From the NCBI RefSeq assembly GCF_001625215.2, contig NC_030389.2, forward strand, positions 45,497,454 through 45,561,453: a DNA stretch of 64,000 bases, given 5' to 3'. The translations under genes and the position numbers were made by a program. The stretch is from Daucus carota subsp. sativus. Its lineage: Eukaryota > Streptophyta > Magnoliopsida > Apiales > Apiaceae. Below are positions 56,501-64,000 of this stretch, one piece after another. The notes under the pieces were generated by a model that saw only the letters and a program-made list of their open reading frames with translations, was not told the origin of the DNA and did no database searches. Each line of letters opens with the position of its first letter. Within the stretch, counting starts at the first letter, position 1.

Positions 56501-58867
56501 AACTGCAACTATGTTGAGCCGGACACGTTTATCCTTCTACTTCAAAGATATTAGAAAATGAAGACAAGACAAGGAATTTCATATTTTTATAAATTAGAAG
56601 TTGGGATTACTCTTTAAAAGACAGCTAGAAACATGAATTTGTGGACCCAAGATCAGTTTAATGAACACTAGAATAGAAACAAACACAAACACTGTTGTTT
56701 ATTACTGAGAGCAGAGCCGTTCCTGAGAATTTGGAGGCCCCGTGCAAAGTTGATTAGAAGTACCTCTAAGTATTACTCCCTCTATTTTTTTATATGACGC
56801 TTTTATTTTTGGTACACACCTATAAATGCCTTGACCGGGCACTTGTAAATATTATTTTTAATTTTTTTCTGAATAAAAATTTGTAATTAGAATTTTAATT
56901 TGCAAACGAAAAATCAATTAAACGGTCAACCCACCTAAAGATGTGTGCGCGAAAATTCAAAGCGTCGTATAAAAAATAGAGGGAGTATAACTTTTTGTTC
57001 TTATAGCAAATGATTATGCAGAATCACTAATTATATTCTTCTATTAAAATTTTTTTAAATAAATTTACTAATTCATATTATATTCCACCTTTTATGAGTT
57101 TAATTTATAACATATTATGATGATTTTTACATTGCAGGTAAGGAGACAAATACCTACTTTTGGCATGGAAGAGACAGTTTAATCATCCATGAATTGAATC
57201 CAAAGGTCCTACTTTACAGTTTTGTTTGAATATAGAAGTACATAGTGCTGCAATATTCTTTACTATAATGACATTTCAGACTCTGTCTTCTGGGTTTGAT
57301 GATTATCCACGTGCGTCGCACCCAAGTGAAGAAGAACGTCACCTGGATCTTAGATGCTGGATGTTTCTTGCAGCAGATTGTATGCACTCCATCTCGGAGC
57401 TTTTTGCGGAGAAAATTGAATTGGGAAAGGTAATTATTGGGGTGGAATATCTCTTTTGAGGTTGCAATACCTTTTTGGTTATAATTAATTGAGTATAAAT
57501 GGCTTGATGCAGAAATATAGTTTGACTTCCAAGCTGCTCTCAGATTTCGAACTTCTTAATAAGGTTTGTGCTCTTTATCAGAAGAATCAACATTGTGAAT
57601 TCCTGGCAACCACTGGTTATCCTTAAAAACTGAACACATCGGTTGGTTACATGTTCAATATACTTTTAAAATCTTTTAAAATACGAAGATATAATCACTT
57701 CATCTTTTTGTTAATTCAGATGCACTTTGACAATTCCCATGGGACTTATTTTGATTTTGGAAATCATTCAGAAAAGGTATATTGTTAGATGACTTCTATT
57801 ATTACACTCTCTGATTGTTATTATTCTTTCCATGCTTTGAGTTGTATGCTAAAAGTCTTTGGAAATTCTCTCAGGTTCGCTTAGTGTGGCAGCTTGTGGA
57901 GGATTCTAATGGTTTCCCTAGTCGAAAGCTTGTCCGAGAGGTGTCTAAGGAACCAGTATTGGGGTTAGTTCCTCATATTGGTTACATCAGCCTTTTTCCA
58001 ATGATTTGGAGAATTATTCCTTCTGTAAGTTGCATACGATACCATGTAAATATTTGCTAATGTACATATCAGTGACAATTGTCTTCTTTGTTCTCCCCGT
58101 GACATGTCAGTGACATTTGCTAATGCGCATACAGAAATCTTGGGTTCTAGGAAAACAGCTTGACATCATCTCAAACAAGTCCATCTTATGGACCGAGTTC
58201 GGACTTCGCTCTTTGGGGAAAACAAGGCAAGATGAAGCATTTTTTCCTGCTGCGTACAATTTGTGTTTAAAAACATGTGGTATACATGATACTATTTGTG
58301 AATTCATATAATGATGTGCAGTTCGATGTACATGAAACGCAACACAGAGCATGACCCACCTTATTGGCGAGGTCCTATTTGGATGAACATGAATTACTTG
58401 ATTCTTTCCTCGCTGCATCACTACTCTAAAGGTACGACATCAAGAGCATGTGGCTGGTCACTTTTTTCACCTTTTTTTTGCTTAATACTTTTTTCATTTT
58501 TTTTCTCCCCATAATTTATTAATTCCAAAGTTCTTTATTGGATTTCAATTATTTAGAGGATGGGCCGTATAGAGAAAGAGCTGAAAATATTTATAATGAT
58601 CTGAGAAGCAATTTGATAAGGTAGATCTGAAGTCATTTGTCCGTACGATGCATCATATTTTATTTAGTAGATTTTGTTTCTGCATATAGCATAAGTATTT
58701 TTTTTTTATTCTTTTTATTCAGAACCGTTGTTAAGAACTATCAGCAAACTGGGTATTTTTGGGAGCAATATGATCAAAAGACCGGGAAGGGAAAAGGTGC
58801 ACGTGTATTTACTGGCTGGACGTCGCTTGTGCTATTAATTATGGCAGAAGGTTTCAGTGAATGTTAA
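44538..58867 (+). CDS. GCS1: Mannosyl-oligosaccharide (processing) alpha-glucosidase I, GH63, 22 exons, 855 aa
   Basis: Removes the outermost alpha-1,2-glucose from the precursor N-glycan in the ER lumen. Exons: 44538-44849, 44965-45038, 47132-47383, 49543-49711, 50608-50694, 50875-50943, 51074-51170, 52107-52189, 54688-54795, 54890-55011, 55106-55213, 55335-55408, 56195-56320, 57138-57205, 57280-57429, 57513-57563, 57720-57776, 57875-58024, 58135-58226, 58322-58431, 58557-58620, 58723-58867; 2568 nt in frame. All introns are GT-AG except intron 19 (GC-AG). Cytosolic basic tail with arginines, single membrane anchor at about 57-76, then luminal GH63 domains: [38 protein letters not shown]-type segment ([14 protein letters not shown]), [47 protein letters not shown]. 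Length fits Arabidopsis GCS1 (about 852 aa). Three introns exceed 2 kb and hold MITEs. Confidence 0.96.
45419..45625. mobile_element. Candidate MITE in glucosidase intron 2
   Basis: TTTGGGAACTTGATTTTCAT near the left is mirrored by ATGTTCCCAAACG near the right, with CATTTGAAATCC words throughout (three copies in both orientations). No convincing target duplication. Boundaries approximate. Confidence 0.5.
46126..46713. mobile_element. Element with ~165-bp terminal inverted repeats in glucosidase intron 2
   Basis: The left arm (about 46126-46297) and the right arm (about 46550-46713) are inverted copies: GGTACCCGGACTCGG versus GTTACCCCGACTC, then GTGTCCAACATGG versus GACACCCTAACATGG, TTTTATATTGAAGTGGTCA versus TTTTATATCGAAGTGGTCA, and CCCCACGGGGACTC versus TCTCCACGGAGACTC. 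No clear target duplication, so the class (Mutator-like or other) is open. Non-coding. Confidence 0.7.
48039..48310. mobile_element. Tourist-like MITE in glucosidase intron 3, decayed
   Basis: Left end GATCAAGTCCAATAAAG after TTA (48036-48038), right end CTGTTGGACTTTC followed by TTC. The outer bases resemble the elements at 17527, 30076 and 36451. The right end and target duplication are eroded. Confidence 0.6.
53941..53987. repeat. (GT)n microsatellite followed by a 19-G run
   Basis: GT repeats (53941-53960), GTG repeats, then 19 consecutive G (53969-53987), in glucosidase intron 8 on the sense strand. Such a G-run could form a G-quadruplex in the nascent transcript; exact length may be uncertain. 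Confidence 0.93.
56714..56752. mobile_element. Possible single end of a hAT-type element
   Basis: CAGAGCCGTTCCTGAGAATT followed by GGAGGCCCC resembles the ends of CAGGGCCGG-type hAT elements such as 28099-28740, but no complementary end was found nearby. It is about 25 bp from the Stowaway element at 56776. Confidence 0.3.
56776..56985. mobile_element. Stowaway MITE in glucosidase intron 13
   Basis: Left CTCCCTCTATTTTTTTATAT and right ATAAAAAATAGAGGGAG are inverted; GACGCTTTTA/CAAAGCGTC extends the symmetry. TA flanks at 56774-56775 and 56986-56987. Confidence 0.9.
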
Positions 58868-59043
58868 AGCACTGCAACTCTGTTGGTTTTTTATGGAAAA
58901 ATATGGCAAAAGAAAGGCATGTGTAATTTAGCAAAAAGAACCTTCTGGCAACAGCTTATTGGCCAAAAATTACTTGTAAAGTCAATTAGTTCTAATCTAT
59001 CAACAAAAGTCAATTGTTCAAAAAGATTATAAGTTCCAGGTTA

Positions 59044-59280
59044 CTACCTCCATCCCAAATTAGATGACCCCGTTGACTTTGGGCATGTAACTTTAGGTGC
59101 ATTGACCGTCTACTTCCAAAATTTATTTTTTTATTTTTTCTTTTGTAAATAAAAATTTCATATTTAAATATTTATTTGCAAAAATAAAATTTTAAAAATA
59201 AGTCATGTAGCTATGCGGTCAATGAACCTTAAACTGCGTGCCCAAAGTCAACGGGGTCATCTAATTTGGGATGGAGGGAG
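59044..59280. mobile_element. Stowaway MITE with ~42-bp inverted ends, 3' of glucosidase gene
   Basis: Left CTACCTCCATCCCAAATTAG and right CTAATTTGGGATGGAGGGAG are inverted, and the symmetry runs on through ATGACCCCGTTGACTTTGGGCA. TA flanks at 59042-59043 and 59281-59282. It starts 177 bp after the glucosidase stop codon and may be transcribed in the 3' UTR. Confidence 0.93.
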
Positions 59281-59590
59281 TACATGCCAAATTAGTGGAA
59301 AGAATTGAGGTTTTGTTGTACTTCACTGCGAAGTTTTTCACTTGTCATACCAAATGATATATGTTCCGGGGCCCTGGCCCATTAGTTAGACACACATAGT
59401 CGCCATTAACTGTAACTCCAACCATTAATGTGCCATCAAGAACTTATAGTGCCAACATGGGTCAAAGTAAAACAAATTCACAAAGTTATACATCAACAGG
59501 GGACAAAATCAGCACAGAAATCTTGGCTGGAACTTGTGAGTTTGGCAATCATGATTTAATCCTTGGAAAGGTGCCCATGTCTAGATAATA

Positions 59591-59604
59591 CTCCCTCCGT
59601 CATC
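59591..59604 (+). mobile_element. Orphan Stowaway end
   Basis: TA followed by CTCCCTCCGTCATC, the Stowaway terminus, but no matching inverted end within the next kilobase. A truncated copy. Confidence 0.55.
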
Positions 59605-60231
59605 TTTTACATGTCAGTTTGACTTTTTGCATGTAATTTAACACGTCCCAAAAAAGATAGATCCTTCTGTTATATTCTGATTTATATTTTTTTTATGAAA
59701 AGTTCAGGAACATCTACATGATCCCTGCCAGATAAAGTTAGCTTTCTGGTGTTGTCATTTAGATAGTTGAACTTCAAACCCCTGCCACAAGGTTCAACTT
59801 TTGAAAGTATCTTTAGCCATTAGCCATTCCAATTCTTCCGCACTGGTCTTCCGAAAGAGGAAAATTTTTTACTACAGCAATTTTTGACATTGTTGTGCAT
59901 TGATTTTCATTCTCTTTGACTTGTACCTTAGGCTTCTGTTTCTTGTTCTTGTACTTTGGCATGTATCTCAGATGAGTTCTAGTAACCCTATTCACCTTGA
60001 GTTCCAGTTAGGTTGCATACAAGTCAGTTATCAAATGGAAATGATCACCAAGAAAGCAAGAAGTAATCGCTTATAGCTGGATGAAAATTTTGAGCAGAGC
60101 TGAGTAGATTAGAAAGATGGATAGAAACTATCAAGAAAAAGTCTATCAAGCATAGCTAATAACAATTAACAGCAACAAATAAACAATTACAACTGAATAT
60201 AACATGCAGCCACCCAGAATGACTTCCTAGT
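59605..60231. other. 3' flank of NUP54, no gene supported
   Basis: Contains a 60-codon minus-strand frame (59813-59995) with a lysine-rich composition and no recognisable family; I do not call it. The part next to 60231 should be NUP54 3' UTR. Confidence 0.4.
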
Positions 60232-61818
60232 TCAAGCATCTGTCTCTTCTGCCATCATAATTTCCATGTCTCGGAGGTCTCTCTTCAACACACCTCCCAT
60301 CCTAGAAATGGCCTCTGTCTGCTGTTGCAACACCTGCACACAGAAACCAATCAGCACCCACTTCCCATTTAAAATATGAAGTGAACAATACATAAATCGA
60401 GCTCACCAGGGATGAACCATACCACTCATTTCCTAGTTAGCATCCCAGAAAGGAATCTATCTATAAATATACCACGAAATTAGACACATGTTTAAGGGTT
60501 TTCCTAAAAACCATATCCCATTTTGGGTGCTAACTCACCTAACAGAACGACAATGGAGTTGGAGAGCATTCTTTCGATAACTATAACATTATGGATATCC
60601 GGATAATAATTACACTTGCTAACGAGAAATGTTTTTCAAGCTATTATGTTCATTTCCTTATTCAGGCCAATTAATTAATTACTAACAGTTGAGGGTAACT
60701 TAGAATTTTTAGCTTCTTTGATATCTATCATGAACTTCCCAAAGATCATTTTATCTTTAACTGTAGCTAATGGTGTATATCTTGAAAATTGATATTATTC
60801 AAAGTATCCACCACAGCAATAGAACTATAATTCTATTTTATTTAGTTGTATTGAATACTAACCTCCTGCATACTAGCAAGAGACTGTTCATGAATTTTAG
60901 TTGATCCTGGTAGAAAAACAGAACCGCCAAGATCATTTGCTTGAACACGAGCTAGAGTAAGAAGATTTTGGACCCTCCGAGAAAGTTCTGCTCCAGATCC
61001 TTTCAACTGCAGGCATTATGGAATCAGTAAATTATCCAGTTTCTGGAGCAAACACATTATCTAGCATGAAAGAGATGCTAATAAAGAAGACCAACCTGTC
61101 GAGTTATAGCAGCCAGCTTCTCAGCTAATTCCACTTCACCTTTCATCAATGGTAGTCGAAATCCCTTTCCTTCCAGAGCTTCTACCATTCTCATAACCTT
61201 TTGAGATTTGAAAAAAATTCACAAGTTAATATGTTAGATGCCAATTTTAACCAAGGAAAAGGGTAAAGGTAGGGGCCTGGATGCTGGATGTCTATCTACT
61301 TAGTCCTCCTGATACTCGCCAGAAACATGGCAGCATGGTAAAATATTAATTAATGCAAAACGAAAAATGTACAAAAAGTCTGCCATGTCCCTTTATCTTT
61401 TAAACAATCATAGTTATCCCAAATGGAGGAAGTTCATAGGAAATTGTCGAGCACAAAACATTGCAACAGACACACTTACAGTATAGACGACCAAAACAAT
61501 CTAGTTTCTGTTTAAATAACAAACTAAGTAAAGTAAAATAACTCTAACCCTTAAAAGACGTCTTTGAATACCATGCTCTTTCTGTCTCATTCTTTCAATT
61601 CGAGGAATAGTATCGGCTTGAAAGTGCCTTTGAAGCTGTGAAGAATAAAGGTCAAAGATGTAAGTTGCGCATATAAGATTGCATTATTAATCGAAAAAGG
61701 TCCTGTGAACACAGAAGTCCATATATAAAAACACAGGAGAGATGGCATGTACCACTTTCACATTGCTCTGGGTTATACGTAATCTATCAGCGTCCGAGAC
61801 TAGAATTTCATCTTGAAG
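60232..61818 (-). CDS. NUP54: Nucleoporin NUP54, C-terminal 5 exons (partial gene)
   Basis: Component of the Nup62 central-channel subcomplex of the nuclear pore. Exons in translation order: 61753-61818, 61549-61635, 61096-61197, 60863-61006, 60232-60333; all phase 0 with GT-AG borders, 166 codons plus stop. The protein is alpha-helical/coiled-coil: LQRHFQADTIPRIERMRQKE, then RRLLRVMRMVEALEGKGFRL and GEVELAEKLAAITRQ, then AELSRRVQNLLTLARVQAND. The pattern R-x-L-x-V-M...E...G...E-x-x-L...L..I...L is that of the NUP54 alpha-helical domain, and the C-terminus resembles the recalled Arabidopsis At1g24310. The N-terminal FG-repeat part is not visible between 61819 and 64000, so either a long intron is present or the rest lies beyond the window. 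Identification is by recalled pattern only. Confidence 0.75.
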
Positions 61819-64000
61819 CTGCAATGTTTTTACAAGGTCAGTACAACCAAAACCTACAACTTTCTAGCAGATATTCAACTGATGGGAAGTACATGATACT
61901 TTTTAGTTCAAAAATATGAGATATATATACTATAAATACATAAAAAAGTATACGTATAAGAAAAAGTAAACATACAAACCCTTATGTACGTTATTTTGTT
62001 CAGTACAATGTCTCAATCACATCAGAAATACTTGAAGGACTCTAAAAATCATACAACCTGATTACCCTTCCAACCAATTCATCACACCAAGCATGCTACG
62101 ACAGGCCTTATGCTGGAAGATAATTTTTGGAAAAGATCACATAGATCATTAATTCTAATGTAAAACCAAGAACTTATGCATACGCTCACACACATACCAC
62201 TTATGCATATTCTTTTTGGATTAAAATATTAATTATGTATTGGCATTGTAATTTGTATATACTTGGATTGCTTAAATAAGTTTTAGTAGTTGAGAATGTT
62301 CTATTGCCTAGTCATTGAATACACTAATATTAATCCAGATGTTTGGGTTGTGGGTTGTACTGCCTGGTAAAATGTTGTTTTAAAGTCCTTATAACGGCAG
62401 ATATTAGACATAAACATATATTATTCATATTAAGCTTTTTCTCTCTGCATTTGGAAACACTCATTGGAGTACAAAATGACATGGTTCAGTTCCCAATATT
62501 GTTACTTGGTTTATATAGTAGATTTTATGATCTTAATCATTTAATGCTTTCTTTTCAAGTTTTTATTTTATACTTGATACTAATTATGTATCACATTAAT
62601 CAAGTGGACGATAAATTTCTCTACTGATCGTATGTCCAAATACTTACCCTTAGGTTTCCCCATTCTCATCAATGTCCATAAATTAAATTGCACAAGGAGT
62701 CAACATTTGTCATAGTTTGTGATTTACATATTTTCTTCCCCAACCAATTTTCCAGTCTCACATGTTACAAAATAGAAACTAAATCGAGACAAATACACAG
62801 CAGAACTGGCATTGCCTACTCTCAAATAACATGTACTTGAGGTTTACAGCCGCGAAAAATTGTAATTTAAAGAGGTAACTGCATAATGAGGATGAGGAGT
62901 CCAAGATAGACTAATCAAAGTTATTTGACGGTTCACATATCAAGTTGAGTCGTTGACTCAAACTCTATATCCTTTAGGGCTTTGTATTGTGTGGAAAAGT
63001 CAAACATGACAAATCCATATATTAATTACAATTCCGAACATTTTTAGGAAGATTTATATGTGATAAATAACTTCTTTTTTCTAAAACTGATGTTCGTCAA
63101 TTTAATAATAAAGATGATGGAAAGATCATAGAAGAGCATGTCAATGTTTCCAAATCTCTTTTTCATGATGTCAATGGGACTTCACTAGTAGTACACTGTA
63201 GATACTAATATTCTACTTCCAAGATATCTCATTGCAATCAGATATACAATTGATCTACCACTACCATGAGCTTTCACGATTTCATCCAGATAATTGCTAA
63301 ATGTCACACTCTCATGCTCTTAAGGCTTTATATATGAAATCTTGTTAGAGTTTTCTGGATTATTTGTCACTTTCAAACTAAAGGTTGACTATAATGTGAC
63401 TTTATTATTTTGCACTTTTATTTAGGTACAAGTGTGTTTCTGATTAAATACTTGTTATTTAGGTATAAGTGTATTTGTACTTAAATACTTGAATCATCTA
63501 TTCAAAAATATTAGAGAATCTAGATATATGGTAATACTTATCTATTCAAAATCAAATCATGCTGGAAAACTTGTAAAGCAATGGATATATGAACGAAGAA
63601 CAAGTATAACAACAAACTTGGCTGCATTGCCTGCAAGAAACCTACTACCCAAGGATTTCCCAACCGCAAAAGGGAGAAAAAGCTATGGATCGCAGCTCAA
63701 ATATTTCAAAATATCTCAATAATCAAGTCTAATAATAATATGTTGGGTTGCGGGTGTTATATAGGGAATAGAAAGCTTAAAACATGACCTGATAAATTAA
63801 GACCCGTAAACAATTGTGCTTATTTAAAATATCCTACATAATTAATAAACTACTAGCCCCAGAAAAAACATATACGAAAATTATTCTGATCCTCTTCACT
63901 TCCATTCCTCATCATCTAGCATATATTAATGTTAGTTTTATTATTTATAATTTTTACTAACCCTCTAATTTTCAAAAATTATGTTAAATCAAACATTTCA
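61819..64000. other. Right flank: NUP54 intron or upstream sequence, no exon found
   Basis: About 2.2 kb, AT-rich. The exon at 61753-61818 begins in phase 0 after an acceptor, so coding sequence must continue upstream, but no minus-strand exon could be recognised here. Plus-strand frames at 62343-62627 and 63489-63722 show no family resemblance. Confidence 0.5.

Noticed and set aside
59813-59995. 60-codon lysine-rich minus-strand frame between glucosidase I and NUP54
   Set aside because: Short, low complexity, no homologue recognised, more likely NUP54 3' flank.
63489-63722. 77-codon plus-strand frame near the right edge
   Set aside because: No start context or family match that I can support; the surrounding sequence is AT-rich and looks non-coding.

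Overview
This window is nuclear DNA from a flowering plant, most likely a eudicot. The protein-coding genes have plant-type architecture: short exons, AT-rich introns with GT-AG borders, and proteins that closely match recalled Arabidopsis counterparts. The gaps and introns carry many small non-autonomous DNA transposons (Stowaway, Tourist, hAT and Mutator types). The species cannot be fixed from sequence alone.

Layout from left to right. An adenylate kinase gene (minus strand, 6 exons, 242 aa) lies at 692-3871. A DEAH-box RNA helicase (minus, 16 exons, 701 aa, DEAH4 type) lies at 4883-12178. A transposon-rich gap follows, with a hAT element 46 bp upstream of the helicase start codon and a Mutator-like element beyond it. 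The mitochondrial complex I 51-kDa subunit gene (plus, 487 aa) is at 15012-17298; its start codon is alone in the first coding exon. An unrecognised gene for a 287-aa, probably membrane-associated protein is at 19575-20544. A U-box/ARM E3 ubiquitin ligase of the PUB45/PUB6/PUB7 group (minus, 768 aa) is at 21132-24783.

From about 25 kb to 38 kb there is no protein gene I can support. The stretch holds a tRNA-Leu(UAA) gene at 33712-33794 and a dense set of transposons. These include two hAT elements with perfect 8-bp target duplications, two related Stowaway elements in inverted orientation, Tourist-like elements, a possible Helitron 3' end, and a 9-bp-TSD element next to the tRNA.

The right part holds an LRR receptor-like kinase with an atypical kinase domain (plus, 38134-40631, 722 aa), a small single-exon gene of unknown function (minus, 41781-42122), a third hAT element, the 22-exon gene for ER processing alpha-glucosidase I (plus, 44538-58867, 855 aa), and the 3' half of a nucleoporin NUP54 gene (minus, 60232-61818, 5' exons not found).

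The genes do not form a pathway; they are housekeeping or regulatory genes that happen to be neighbours. Their order is informative, however: helicase, U-box ligase, LRR kinase, glucosidase I and NUP54 match pieces of three Arabidopsis chromosome 1 blocks (locus numbers recalled from memory), so the window may preserve an ancestral order. I found no undescribed multi-gene system. The most notable points are the conserved gene order, two GC-AG introns, the transposon at the helicase promoter, local duplications inside introns, and two unrecognised genes.
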